Below, in pieces: positions 26,903-36,369 of a stretch of DNA of 64,000 nt. Origin of the DNA: CAUZIZ01 sp965218775 (lineage in GTDB: Bacteria; Acidobacteriota; UBA6911; RPQK01; JAJDTT01). The notes under the pieces are model-generated. The model saw only the letters and a list, made by a program, of their open reading frames with translations. It was not told the DNA's origin and did no database searches. Made by a program: the position numbers and the translations under genes. Location: positions 1,054,001 to 1,118,000 of the forward strand of contig CBDCLS010000004.1 in NCBI GenBank assembly GCA_965218775.1, read 5' to 3'. Each line of letters starts with the position of its first letter. Within the stretch, counting starts at the first letter, position 1.

Positions 26903-29764
26903 TCAAGGCGAACGCCCAGCCACAGGGAAATAGTGGATGGACACCGATCGCAGAACCGGTGAGCTCGCCGAGCCAGGGCTGACGAGAGTTGCCTTGTACT
27001 GGATCCAGCGCGCCTCCACCCCTTCCTGCGCCAGACTGCTCCCGGAGGTGGTATAGAAGCTCTGGGGCCCACTCGGTCCCGTCCAGGGAACCGAGGCCAG
27101 AGCCTCTTTCGATTCGGCCCAGCGGACCTGAAACTCCAGCCCGGTCTCGAAGGGTCTGCTTCCCTCCCAGCTGATGCTCTCCAGGCGAGCCTTCGATCCC
27201 GCGTCGAAGGGCGGTGAGAGGTAGTCGTAGCGATCCCCCCGATTGTAGATGTGGCCTGCGTCGGAGGTCAGTTGATGCGGACCCAGACCCGGCAGGAGGG
27301 TCCTGCGCTCGGTCGAGAATCCAGCGTCGCTTCCCCAATACAAGAAGGAATCGTTTCGGTGCTTGCCCTCTTTGGAGTGACAGGCAAAAAAGATGTCGGC
27401 GTGACCGTTCCTGTCGAAGTCGTTGACGTAGACGCCTGAGGCCGAGTTGGTGGGCAACTGGGTCGCCCGGGAGGCATCGAACCCGGAGCTACCGTTCCAG
27501 TAGATGGTGGAAGGATGGCTCCGGGTGTAGCCGGCGTGGTAGCTGGTCAGGACCATGTCGAGCAGACCGTTGTTGTTCAAGTCCGCCACAGCCACGTCGG
27601 CGTTTCCCACCGAAGGAAGGACCGTCCTACGGGACACATCATACCCGTTGCTTCCACCCCAGTAAACGAAAGTGTCTCCTTGAGGAGATCCCCCAAAAGA
27701 TTGGGCCTTGTCAGGGGCGGGATCGGCGTCGAACAGGTTGGGGACGATGACCTCCAGAAAACCGTCTCCATTGAGATCTGCCACCTCGACGGAAACGGAG
27801 GCTCTTGCGGGTAGGGCAGTGGTGCGGTCTTTGTCAAAACCCAAAGCGCCGTTCCAGTAGATGACGACCTGGTTGTCGGTCGTGCTGAAGATGATATCCA
27901 GCCAATCGTCGCGGTTGAGATCTCCGAGGGCGTGACCTCGGATACCGCCCACCTGGGACACGAACCGGTTCTCGCTGGAGAATCCGGAGGGGCCACCCCA
28001 GTAGAGCTCGGCCGATGAGGCTCTACCGGGTGCAAACAGGCCCAGAGAAATGTCCAGGTAGCCGTCTCGGTTGAAATCGGCGGCCCGGGTCCCGAAGACT
28101 GGCACGTCCCCTAGACTGATGCGGTTGCGGGATGAGTACCTCCCACGATAGCCCCAGTAGATTCCAGCGCCATTTCGGTCGTCGGGGATTGCCCCGAAGA
28201 GCAGGTCCACGTGACCGTCCTGGTTGAGATCGGCGCTAGTGCAGAAGCCGTAGCCGCTGGGCAATGACTTGCGTCGCTTGGCTTCGAACTCGCCCGCCTG
28301 GTCGCCCCAGTAGATATAGCTGGGAGTGGGCAGGTTGGTGTCGGAAGCGTTGATAAAGACCAGATCCGTCGCCCCGTCTCCATTCAAGTCACCCGTCTGG
28401 ACCCCGGTGGCGTCCGAGGTAGGTAGTTCAGATCGCCTTTCGGTGCTGAAACCGTCCTCTCCTCCCCAGTAGAGGTAGGCCTTTGGCCTCTGGTATTGGG
28501 CCGCCCATCGCTGGGCAAAGACCAGGTCGGGGTACCCATCCTGATCCAGGTCCTCGACGGTGCAGCTGGTCGGGTTGTGGGTAGGCAACGCCGTACGCTT
28601 GTTGGGACGGTAGCCTTCGGTCGAGGCCCAATAGACATAGGATACGTTGCCTGAGCGGTTGGCAAAGACGAGGTCCGGTTGCCCATCCCGGTTGAGGTCG
28701 GAAGCCTCGACGTCGGAGGCTCCGACGGTGGGGAGCGCGGTCCTCGCGCCCACCGAGTAGCCCTGTCTGGATCCCCAGTAAACATAGGAGTTCACGGACA
28801 CCGTATCGACGGTGTTGTACATGCCCAATTCTCTGGTTTTCAAGCGGTAGGCATTGGCCAGCACAATCTCCGGATAGGCGTCCCCATTCAGGTCGGCCAC
28901 GGTCAAGGCTGACGTCCGGTCACCAGGCAGGTGGGTGCTGGGGCGCTCGCTATGGTCTCCGGAGGCCCCACCCCAGTAGATAAGCGCCCCGGCCTCCTCA
29001 TCGGTGTTCCCCTCGTTGGCGAAGATCAGCTCGGGATACTCGTCTCCGTTCAAGTCCGCTATTCTCACGTCTCGACCATTGATGGTTCTGAGCACCATCC
29101 TGCGGTCGGGCGAGTAGCCTTCGGAAGATCCCCAATAGACGAGGGACTGGTTGGCGCGATCCACTGTGACGTGATAGCCAAGGCCACTGTTGGCGAATAC
29201 GATGTCGGGATGGTCGTCCTGGTTCAGATCCCCCACGGCCACGGCTTGGGCACCCTGGGTGGGAAGTCCGGTCCGCCTGGAGGCGTCTAGACCCGTTTTG
29301 CCTCCCCAATAGATGTAGGAGTCCAGGTCGGTCCTGGTGCCATTGAAGTTGTTGGCGACGATCAGATCGGGGAAGCCGTCCTGATTGAGATCGGCCACGG
29401 CTCCATCGTTCCCGCCGTTTGTCGGGAGCTGCATCCGACGCTGGGACGAGAATCGGTCGCCTCCCCAGTAGATCAACAGGTCCGGCCTTTCGTTGGAATC
29501 GTGCTCGTTGGGAAGCACGAGGTCGATGCTGCCGTCGCCGTTCAAGTCACTGCGATTGATCAGTACCACTTCGCCGGTTGCGGTGACATAGGTGTTGGCG
29601 CCCCCGTCACTGAAACTTCCGCCGATCAGGTCCAGGAAACTCGACGTAGTCCAGGACCTGACATCGGCTGCTCCTGCTGGATCCGAGGCGAGCGAGAGAG
29701 CCAGCAGCGTCAGCACTGCCGTCGCTGTGAGCTTGGTCGAGACCCGATGGTGCAGAGAGGACAT
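26903..29764 (-). CDS. Secreted FG-GAP/VCBS protein with 14 repeat units
   Basis: About 953 residues from ATG 29764, which has GGAG 8 bases upstream and a signal peptide (LTATAVLTLLALSLASDPAGA). Fourteen units contain a calcium-binding-type DLNxDGxPDLVFAN motif (for example DLNGDGSIDLVLPNEHDS and DLNQDGFPDLIVANNFNG). Each is followed by YWGG or YWGS, a GFS-type turn and R(R)xxLPT. This suggests one or two seven-bladed beta-propellers. The C-terminal ~130 residues (YLSPPFDAGSKARLESISWE) form a separate beta-rich domain. It is probably exported and may bind ligand or act as an adhesin. The sialidase-like gene lies 102 bp upstream on the same strand. Confidence 0.87.
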   Translation of the reverse strand: MSSLHHRVSTKLTATAVLTLLALSLASDPAGAADVRSWTTSSFLDLIGGSFSDGGANTYVTATGEVVLINRSDLNGDGSIDLVLPNEHDSNERPDLLIYWGGDRFSSQRRMQLPTNGGNDGAVADLNQDGFPDLIVANNFNGTRTDLDSYIYWGGKTGLDASRRTGLPTQGAQAVAVGDLNQDDHPDIVFANSGLGYHVTVDRANQSLVYWGSSEGYSPDRRMVLRTINGRDVRIADLNGDEYPELIFANEGNTDEEAGALIYWGGASGDHSERPSTHLPGDRTSALTVADLNGDAYPEIVLANAYRLKTRELGMYNTVDTVSVNSYVYWGSRQGYSVGARTALPTVGASDVEASDLNRDGQPDLVFANRSGNVSYVYWASTEGYRPNKRTALPTHNPTSCTVEDLDQDGYPDLVFAQRWAAQYQRPKAYLYWGGEDGFSTERRSELPTSDATGVQTGDLNGDGATDLVFINASDTNLPTPSYIYWGDQAGEFEAKRRKSLPSGYGFCTSADLNQDGHVDLLFGAIPDDRNGAGIYWGYRGRYSSRNRISLGDVPVFGTRAADFNRDGYLDISLGLFAPGRASSAELYWGGPSGFSSENRFVSQVGGIRGHALGDLNRDDWLDIIFSTTDNQVVIYWNGALGFDKDRTTALPARASVSVEVADLNGDGFLEVIVPNLFDADPAPDKAQSFGGSPQGDTFVYWGGSNGYDVSRRTVLPSVGNADVAVADLNNNGLLDMVLTSYHAGYTRSHPSTIYWNGSSGFDASRATQLPTNSASGVYVNDFDRNGHADIFFACHSKEGKHRNDSFLYWGSDAGFSTERRTLLPGLGPHQLTSDAGHIYNRGDRYDYLSPPFDAGSKARLESISWEGSRPFETGLEFQVRWAESKEALASVPWTGPSGPQSFYTTSGSSLAQEGVEARWIQYKATLVSPGSASSPVLRSVSIHYFPVAGRSP

Positions 29765-29866
29765 CAGTTCATCTCCGATCTGTCTTCCAAGCTGATAACC
29801 CACGTGCCCTTCATGCTGCCGTGGACCGCCGCCTTTCGTCGCAGCTCTGTTCGGGATCGACGAGGA

Positions 29867-31570
29867 TTACCTGACGTCGACCTTGACCTGCTCGATCAGG
29901 AAACCCACAGGATCCGGTGATGCCGCGGTAGAACGTAGACGCAGATAGCTTAGGCCAGCGCTCTTGCTGTTCAGCCTGGAGAGGACGAAGGACCGCTCTC
30001 CATTCACCGTAACCTGGCAGTGGTTCTTGTCCAAGTCCCAGGAGAGCAGAAGCGCGTGCCAACGTCCTTTGACAATAGTAGGACCATCGCCCAGACGACC
30101 CTCCGGGCTCAGAGAGAGCCGAAAGCTCTCCAACTTCTCGGCGACCGGATCGGTGGGTTGGATGAAGCGGTCGGCCAACGCCAAGACTCCACCTGAGGAG
30201 CCTTCCGGAAGGAGGATCCTGAGAGACAGCTTGCCCCGCTTGCCCGCCGGGAAGTTCCAGACAGCCCCGTCGCCGCTCTTCTCGTCGGGTCGACGTACCC
30301 ACAGCACTCTGGCTCCCGACCGCGTCGGGTGAGGCAGCAGCCCGGGACCCTGGACCCGGTTTCGCCAGTAGTAATCTACGGGGCCGAAGGGCTTGAAAAC
30401 GTTCCAGCCGTCCAGACCTTGCGAGAAGTCATCTTCATGGTGGGTCGCCTCGATCCAAGTCGGATCGATTTTGACCAGGGCGATTCGACCCTGCCCCTGA
30501 CCGGTGGCCAGGATGATCTTGCCGTCTCTCGCCAGCGTCGAGAAAGGATAGGCGGTTCCGCGGTCCCCTCGCTTGGGAGGAGGCTGATCCCGATGGGGAT
30601 CCCGGAAGGCCTCACGGTATCCCTGCCAGCTTCGGCCCTCATCCCGGGAGATGGCGACGTGCAGGGCGTCGCGGGTAGTGTAGACCGGTGCACCATCCAC
30701 CCGGGACGGGTTCTCACAGTTGTTCCAGAAGAGCACCAGTCTGCTATCCGACAAACGCAGCAGGTTGGCCGGCGAATTGGAAGAAATGAAGCGCGTGGGT
30801 GTGGCCTCTGACCACCTGGCTCCATCTGGTGAGAAGGACTCGTAGAGCAATCCGGTCTGGGTTCGGATCAGCATCCAGGCACGACCATCCTGCAGTTGGG
30901 CAATGACGGGTTCGGTTGCGCCGTAGTTGCTTCCAATGTAGTCGGCACGGCAGGGGGAGGTGAGACGGGCTGGAGAGAGCTGCCAGGTTTTGCCACCGTC
31001 GTCAGAATAGTTGGTGGTGACTACGTGGGAACCGGTTGGAGGTTCCGAGCGAAGTCCGGGAACCCAGAACTGCTGGGGAAGAACGATCCGCCCACTCTTG
31101 AGCTGGATCACCCCGTTCAGTGCCCCGACGTACCCCTCGAAGATCCGCTTGGGTATCGACCACGTACTGCGTTGATGGCTGGTGGCGGCATGCCAGATAT
31201 CGTAGAAGTAGTCCACGGTGGGACGTCGGCCGGTGCCCCGGCGCACCAGCAGAAAGGCGTGCAACTCGCCGCTCTGGTCCACCAGCACCACTGGGATACC
31301 GGCAGACTTCTTGAACTCGAACTCAACGCGAGGCTGGCTCCAGGTTTGCCCGTCGTCACTTGACCGGATCGAGGCGCAGTGCTCTCCCGAAACCATGTAG
31401 AGGATGCAGAGCTGACCGTCCGGAAGTTGCACCACCGCCTTGCTTGGGGGCGAAGCGTGGAGCAGCACAGGTGGCGCGACGATCTTGGTCTGCTGGCCCA
31501 GACAAGGAAGTACGACCGAGGCCGTCCAGGCGAGACGAAGGACAAGGAATCTTAGAGGGTCTGTGAGCAT
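29867..31570 (-). CDS. Exported sialidase-like (BNR/Asp-box) protein
   Basis: About 567 residues from ATG 31570, chosen because a signal peptide follows (FLVLRLAWTASVVLPCLGQ); longer starts (TTG 31645, ATG 31606) lack clear ribosome sites. Asp-boxes of sialidase propellers are present: SSDDGQTWS, YSDDGGKTWQ and SRDEGRSWQ, with an RIP-like start and RTQTGLLYESFSPDG. The C-terminal ~180 residues look like a concanavalin-type domain (WHALLLSWDLDKNHCQVTVN). It may be an exo-sialidase or a related glycosidase/lyase. It follows the cytochrome-ankyrin gene by 71 bp on the same strand. Confidence 0.82.
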   Translation of the reverse strand: MLTDPLRFLVLRLAWTASVVLPCLGQQTKIVAPPVLLHASPPSKAVVQLPDGQLCILYMVSGEHCASIRSSDDGQTWSQPRVEFEFKKSAGIPVVLVDQSGELHAFLLVRRGTGRRPTVDYFYDIWHAATSHQRSTWSIPKRIFEGYVGALNGVIQLKSGRIVLPQQFWVPGLRSEPPTGSHVVTTNYSDDGGKTWQLSPARLTSPCRADYIGSNYGATEPVIAQLQDGRAWMLIRTQTGLLYESFSPDGARWSEATPTRFISSNSPANLLRLSDSRLVLFWNNCENPSRVDGAPVYTTRDALHVAISRDEGRSWQGYREAFRDPHRDQPPPKRGDRGTAYPFSTLARDGKIILATGQGQGRIALVKIDPTWIEATHHEDDFSQGLDGWNVFKPFGPVDYYWRNRVQGPGLLPHPTRSGARVLWVRRPDEKSGDGAVWNFPAGKRGKLSLRILLPEGSSGGVLALADRFIQPTDPVAEKLESFRLSLSPEGRLGDGPTIVKGRWHALLLSWDLDKNHCQVTVNGERSFVLSRLNSKSAGLSYLRLRSTAASPDPVGFLIEQVKVDVR

Positions 31571-31641
31571 AGATGGGTCTGTTCTGCCTACTAGAGTTGG
31601 AGCCATTTGCCCGTGGGCACGAAGCGTTTGAGTTCTTCGAA

Positions 31642-33942
31642 TCAATTGTGGACGATAGTCAATTCGTCAGCTTCGTCCTTCCATCGCCGGCCCAACCTTT
31701 CCGGCTTCACGGCCAGCGCCAGCGCCATGGCGGCCCAGCTCGTGCCGGACGCCGAAATCCACTGGTCAGGCCCGTAGGGGAATCCGCTTTCAAAATACGG
31801 CTGCAGCGGGAACGACCGCGTTTTCACGTGCCATGACCCATCCGGTGCCTGCGTCCGCAGAAGGTATCGCATGCCCTTCTGGTAGACCTCGTGCCCGACC
31901 TTCATGTTGCCGGCCAGGTGGAGTGCATAGAGGGCCTCGCCCGTGGCGTAGGCATCGCTACCCATGGTCGGGAGTTGTGACCAGCCGCCATCTTCACGCT
32001 GCGTGTCCACTAGACTAAGAGCCGACTTCCGGATAACGGCCTCGTCACCACCCGCCCACTTCAGCCCAAGCAGATGGAACGCCCGTTCCTGCGTCGTCAC
32101 CGGCTTCGCGGACTCGAGCCACTCAGCGGCTCGGGCCAGACGCTTTTCCGTATCCCTATTCTCCGTCGGAGACGAATAGTGCCGCAGGGCTTTGATTACC
32201 ATCGCCGTCGTGATGTAGGCGTGGTAGGTCAGCGGCGGACGGTTGCCGGTCGTCGCCCAGTGCCCGTCGGGCGACTGATGCAACTTCAGGTAGTGGACCA
32301 GCGAGTCGGTGTATTCATCCGCCGGTCTGTTGTTGGCAGCGAAGCCAAACATCTCATAACCCACACTGTTGGGACTGAAGGCGGCCATGTTCATTGTGCG
32401 TTCCGGGCTTCGTTCGAGCAGCTCCAAGGGAATCTGCGTCAGTTCCTTGGGAGCCGGAATCCCTCGCTCGCGAGCCAACGCAACCGCCGCCGAGGGCAGG
32501 TACTGGTTGTGACACGAGTTGCACCCCCCTTTTCTGACAAACTGCGGACTCTGCTTCTCGAGCAAGGCGATGGCCGTCTCCACTGCGTCCGGGATGGACT
32601 GCTCGCCGGAAGACAGCGGCACGTCGACGGCAACGCCTCCGCTCTTACGCTGCGCCTCTGAAACACCCAGCAAGCGGGCGACCTCGTTGTCGCCACGTTT
32701 GCCGGCGAGAGTCCGTGGAGTTTCGCCCTCCCCACTCACTTCGGAGTCCGCGCCCTTGTCAAGCAGCGTCTTCACGATCCCGGCCGGCATGGCCTCCGAA
32801 TAAGCGGCCCACATCAAGGGCGAATAGCCGCGGTAATCCTGCCCATCCGCGTGTGCACCCTTCTCTAACAGGACATTGACAATGTCCTCTGCGCCCTGCT
32901 GGGCGGCTATGGCGAGAGCGGTCTGCTTGCGCTTCGTCTTCACGTTGACGTCGGCGACGTATTCGAGCAACAGGCGAACGGCTTCGGGGTTGCGGCTCCG
33001 CGCGGCATCCATCAGCGTCCCGGCCCCACTCCCACTGAGGGCTGTCGCGTCGGCCCCCTTGGCGAGTAAGAGTTTCATAGCCGCCACGTCACCGTCGCTT
33101 GCGGCTGCCATTAACGGTGTGCGTCCGTTCAGGGTCGCGAGGTTCGGATCGGCTCCTTCTTCGAGAAGCAGCCGCAAGACCGAGTGGCTGTCGCGTCGGC
33201 GGGAGGCGAGGTACAGTGGCGTGCTTCCGTCCTGCGTCTTGCCGTTGATGTGCGCGCCGTGTTTTAACAGCAGCCTCGTCTTTTCATCGCTCCGGACGGC
33301 CCAGTGCAGAGGCCTCCCTTCAAGACGATTCCTGACGTTCACGTCTGCGCCATTGTCGAGCAAGAGTTTGATCGTCTCGGTGTTCCCGAAGCCGGCGGCA
33401 TGATGGAGCGGTGTCGAGTCGCTGTGGTCTTTCCCTTTCGCGAGTTCAGGGTCCTCGTGCAGGAGCCTCTTCACAGCCGCGGTATCCTGGCCCCGCACAG
33501 CCACGATCAGTGCCCTGAGCTTTGGATCGAGGGATTTCGGAGGATCCTGCGGTTCAAGCTTGATGTCACCCCATTCCGCGCCCTGGTCGATCCACGCGCG
33601 CAGGATTCCGATGTCCTCCGCCGCCAACGGACCGGTTGGCGGCATCTGCATTCCACCGTCTCCGCTCACCAGCCGTAGAATCAGTTTGCTCTCGGCGCTC
33701 TTACCGGCGATGATGACGGGGCCGTAGTCGCCACCCCGCAACGCGTTCTGCCGCTTGTCGAGGCGGAGGCCCGACTGTTGCTGCTTGGTGCCGTGGCAGG
33801 CGTGACACTTGGCGGCCAAGATTGGCTTCACTTGCTGATCGAAGTCCACTTGCATCTTCGCCGGGGGAGGCAACTCCGCGCCAAAGAGCGTCGTCATCGA
33901 CACGCACAACCCCAACCCAAGCACCGCTCGGATTCCTCTCAT
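31642..33942 (-). CDS. Exported fusion: planctomycete-type cytochrome c, ankyrin repeats, second c-type haem site and cyclase-like helical barrel
   Basis: About 766 residues from ATG 33942 (AAGGA upstream, signal peptide LGLGLCVSMTTLFGAE). The first part has VDFDQQVKPILAAKCHACHG with a CxxCH haem site (C46, C49, H50) and the LRLDKR/PVI(I)AGKSAESKL pattern of planctomycete cytochrome c domains. About seven ankyrin repeats follow at about 165-425 (STPLHHAAGFGNTETIKLLL). A second CxxCH, CNSCH, is near residue 474. The C-terminal half resembles prenyltransferase/squalene-cyclase alpha-barrel repeats (LKLHQSPDGHWATT, TQREDGGWSQLP). The substrate is unknown. The gene is divergent from the aldolase at 34179. 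Confidence 0.87.
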   Translation of the reverse strand: MRGIRAVLGLGLCVSMTTLFGAELPPPAKMQVDFDQQVKPILAAKCHACHGTKQQQSGLRLDKRQNALRGGDYGPVIIAGKSAESKLILRLVSGDGGMQMPPTGPLAAEDIGILRAWIDQGAEWGDIKLEPQDPPKSLDPKLRALIVAVRGQDTAAVKRLLHEDPELAKGKDHSDSTPLHHAAGFGNTETIKLLLDNGADVNVRNRLEGRPLHWAVRSDEKTRLLLKHGAHINGKTQDGSTPLYLASRRRDSHSVLRLLLEEGADPNLATLNGRTPLMAAASDGDVAAMKLLLAKGADATALSGSGAGTLMDAARSRNPEAVRLLLEYVADVNVKTKRKQTALAIAAQQGAEDIVNVLLEKGAHADGQDYRGYSPLMWAAYSEAMPAGIVKTLLDKGADSEVSGEGETPRTLAGKRGDNEVARLLGVSEAQRKSGGVAVDVPLSSGEQSIPDAVETAIALLEKQSPQFVRKGGCNSCHNQYLPSAAVALARERGIPAPKELTQIPLELLERSPERTMNMAAFSPNSVGYEMFGFAANNRPADEYTDSLVHYLKLHQSPDGHWATTGNRPPLTYHAYITTAMVIKALRHYSSPTENRDTEKRLARAAEWLESAKPVTTQERAFHLLGLKWAGGDEAVIRKSALSLVDTQREDGGWSQLPTMGSDAYATGEALYALHLAGNMKVGHEVYQKGMRYLLRTQAPDGSWHVKTRSFPLQPYFESGFPYGPDQWISASGTSWAAMALALAVKPERLGRRWKDEADELTIVHN

Positions 33943-34178
33943 GGCTTTCGTCCTTTCGGCTAGTGATTCGGGAGCTTCAGACTGTGCTCCTTGCAGCCGC
34001 AATTGTACACGCGAACGGGGAGATACGCACAATCGGTCGCTCACAGGCGCGGGAACTGCCGAGACCTGCCAGAATCCCAGATCGGCCTCCTTGCATCCGC
34101 AGCCTCCTTGTTCTAGTCTCCGCTGGTACACCCTTTGTACTTGCTGACGGGAGTCTTTCCGACATCGGAGCCGATTCA

Positions 34179-35105
34179 ATGGATCGCTTTCAAGAGCTCG
34201 CTCAGCGCATTCGAGGTCCGCTTGCTCCCCTCTTCGTTCCCATGACGTCAGATGAGAAAGTGGATTATGAGGCGATGGCTCTCTACGTTCAGTGGTTGGT
34301 CAAGAACGGCGTAGGCCTGATGTGGCTTACTCGCGGCACGTCGGAGTACATGATTCTGGATGAACCCGAGTTGCTCAGGCTGACCGGAACCATCGCCGAA
34401 GCCAAGGGGTCGAAGGCAGTGCTCATCTCTTCCACATACATCTGGTCGACCCGGAGGTGCAGCCGCTATGTCCGGCTGGCGGCAGAACACGGAGCCGATG
34501 TGGTCAAGGTGGTCGTCGACTTCCGGTATTTCAACAGCGACTTCGACGAAGATAGTCTCTACCAACACTACCGGGACATCGCTGAGGCTACTGACGTACC
34601 CTTGTTTGCCTACACGGATGGACGTCCTGGCATGTCTTTTGACCTGGTGAGGCGGCTGGCGGCGATCCCACAGGTAATCGGCATGAAAAACGATACCGAT
34701 GACTTCCACGCACACCGAATGTACTGCAAGGCGGGAGGAGAGCACTTCTTGCCGGTGACGGGAGGCTTTCTGGGCGAGTTTCTTTACGGCAGACACTTCG
34801 GTGCCAAGGCCTATGCCGATGTTCCCATCTTGATCGCGCCGCGGGAGTCACTGGCGGCCTATCAGGACCACCTGGAGGGTAAGGAGGAGAAGGTGGTCTC
34901 GTATATCGAAAAGTACGAGCGGCCGCTCGTGGAGCTGTTTAGGAAGAGCAAGACGGGCTTTCGTCCCTTTTTCCGTACCATCCTGTGGCTGATGGGACAT
35001 TTCAAGACCAACATCGGCCGCAGACCCCACCGGGCGCTGGAGAAAGAGAAGATCCAGGCGATTCGGAAGTTCCTGGAAGACAGACAGATTCCCGTCGTCA
35101 GGTAG
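34179..35105 (+). CDS. DapA/DHDPS-family aldolase
   Basis: A 308-residue protein from ATG 34179 with GGAG 8 bases upstream. It has the DHDPS/NAL TIM-barrel pattern: RIRGPLAPLFVPMTSDEKVD, LVKNGVGLMWLTRGTSEYMI (where GTTGE is usual), EHGADVVKVVVDF, DVPLFAYTDGRPGM and QVIGMKNDTDDF with the Schiff-base Lys in GMK. The GTSE sequence instead of GTTGE and the long C-terminus argue against true dapA and for a sugar-acid or keto-acid aldolase/dehydratase. The enzyme would act in the cytoplasm. It is transcribed divergently from the cytochrome-ankyrin gene across a 236-bp gap. Confidence 0.85.
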   Translation: MDRFQELAQRIRGPLAPLFVPMTSDEKVDYEAMALYVQWLVKNGVGLMWLTRGTSEYMILDEPELLRLTGTIAEAKGSKAVLISSTYIWSTRRCSRYVRLAAEHGADVVKVVVDFRYFNSDFDEDSLYQHYRDIAEATDVPLFAYTDGRPGMSFDLVRRLAAIPQVIGMKNDTDDFHAHRMYCKAGGEHFLPVTGGFLGEFLYGRHFGAKAYADVPILIAPRESLAAYQDHLEGKEEKVVSYIEKYERPLVELFRKSKTGFRPFFRTILWLMGHFKTNIGRRPHRALEKEKIQAIRKFLEDRQIPVVR

Positions 35106-35129
35106 CCTCCCCAGCTGGGTTACCTCCGT

Positions 35130-35390
35130 TCAGTGCACACGAACGCCGCCGCTGGAGCCCCTGTACAAGAACTGCCGGATGTCCCGGATCCGGCTGATCT
35201 TCTCGATCTTTCCCGAGGGTAGCTTCATCAGGACATGGCGGAGGTTGTCCAGGCTTTCGCAATCGTCCCAGAGCGGTTGGAGCTGGCTGCCCACCTGGCG
35301 TATCTGGAGGGGGGCCGAAAGGCCGATTGCCGAGAACCAGCAAAGAAAGACCCAGGCCCAGGACCAGTCTCTGCGTGGATGGCGAGTCAT
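35130..35390 (-). CDS. Small predicted secreted protein, unknown
   Basis: An 86-residue frame with AAGGAC 8 bases before the ATG. The N-terminus looks like a signal peptide (WAWVFLCWFSAIGLSAP). The mature part (WDDCESLDNLRHVLMKLPSG and IRDIRQFLYRGSSGG) is not recognised. It begins 14 bp after the stop of the DUF6714-like gene on the same strand. It may be a real small gene; the ribosome site and signal peptide are the only support. Confidence 0.4.
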   Translation of the reverse strand: MTRHPRRDWSWAWVFLCWFSAIGLSAPLQIRQVGSQLQPLWDDCESLDNLRHVLMKLPSGKIEKISRIRDIRQFLYRGSSGGVRVH

Positions 35391-35403
35391 GTCTGGAAGT
35401 CCT

Positions 35404-35910
35404 TTAATCAGCTGACAGTGCGGTTCTCAGCCAACTAAGATCCTCTGGAAGCGAATCCGCAAAAGCGTCACTGGAATCCCAACGATCAGAACCGGCCGCG
35501 AGATATGCAACAAGCTGGAATAGGGCACTTCGCTGGTGCTGGGAGAAAGCATCGTTGCCGCGAATCCGCACGATTTCCCGTATGGCAAACAATACCAGGC
35601 TTGTCAGTTCGAGATCGGGTTGCCCATCAACCTCGTTACGAATAATCTGTCCTAGGTAGGGCGCCAGGTAATATTGATACCCTAGAGGCTCCATCACAAT
35701 TAGATCTTCAACATACCCTAACTGTCCGAAGTTGCCCTCAGGTTGAGATAATTCATTTGCGATCTCCGCGGCTGATTTTCCGAGAAATGATTCCAAGGCG
35801 TGCGCCTTATCTAACTCATCAAACCCATCGAACAGGACAAGAGTATTCTTGTTCGGCGGAGAGCCGAGTCCGAAACTGCTTTCGATCGTCTTAAGCAAAC
35901 TCAGAGTCAT
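35404..35910 (-). CDS. Hypothetical protein, DUF6714-like
   Basis: A 168-residue protein (MTLSLLKTIESSFGLGSPPN). The stretch AYVEDLIVMEPLGYQYYLAP, read from GYVEDLIVMEPLGYQYYLAPYL, recalls the DUF6714 family, in which a central L-P-Y-L region is conserved. No enzymatic motif, signal peptide or membrane helix is seen; base use is less GC-rich than its neighbours, which could mean transfer. No strong ribosome site is evident. Function unknown. Confidence 0.55.
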   Translation of the reverse strand: MTLSLLKTIESSFGLGSPPNKNTLVLFDGFDELDKAHALESFLGKSAAEIANELSQPEGNFGQLGYVEDLIVMEPLGYQYYLAPYLGQIIRNEVDGQPDLELTSLVLFAIREIVRIRGNDAFSQHQRSALFQLVAYLAAGSDRWDSSDAFADSLPEDLSWLRTALSAD

Positions 35911-36030
35911 GGTGAAGTCTCAGATTAGTCCGGCCCCTGGCTGGGAACCGGATCATTCGAGAAAGAAACTCTTCCTGAAGACTGGAGGTGCCGGCAAAAG
36001 AGGAACGCTCACGGTTTTCAACTTTCTAAT

Positions 36031-36059
36031 CGAGGTCAATCCCAACGGGATTGCGTATT
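36031..36059. repeat. 29-bp dispersed repeat with palindromic core, copy 2
   Basis: Identical to 15434-15462. It lies just before the hairpin cluster at 36096-36290, in an otherwise gene-free stretch (35911-36369). Confidence 0.75.
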
Positions 36060-36079
36060 CCCAACTATAAGGGTTTCCG

Positions 36080-36290
36080 TACGTGTTTAGCGTCTCCCTT
36101 GCCCTTGCCCGCGCCCTTGCCCTTGCCTTCAAACTTGCCTTCGCCTGTGCCTTTGCCTTCCCTCTTGCCGTTTGCTTCGATCCCTGCGCCTGCGGCAAGG
36201 GGAAAGGTACAAGGAAACAGGGAAAGGCACAGGCAAGTTTAAAGGCGAGGCCAACGGCCAGGGTGAGACTCCTTGAAGCGCTAAACAGCG
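36080..36290. repeat. Hairpin of CCTTTGCCC-type units, copy 2
   Basis: A run of CCCTTGCCC/GCCTTTGCC units on the left pairs with GGCAAGG/GGAAAGGCACAGGCAAG units on the right (for example AAACTTGCCT at 36131-36140 with AGGCAAGTTT at 36231-36240). Outer arms around GTTTAGCG at 36083-36092 and CGCTAAAC at 36280-36288 extend the fold. The stretch codes for artefactual Ala/Lys/Arg repeats in several frames and is not a gene. Confidence 0.7.
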
Positions 36291-36369
36291 AAAAGCCCCA
36301 TCCTTTGAGAGTCCCAGTGGGGTCTGTTTCACCCACAATAGAGTCTGAGATGAGAGGCTGTCAATTAGT

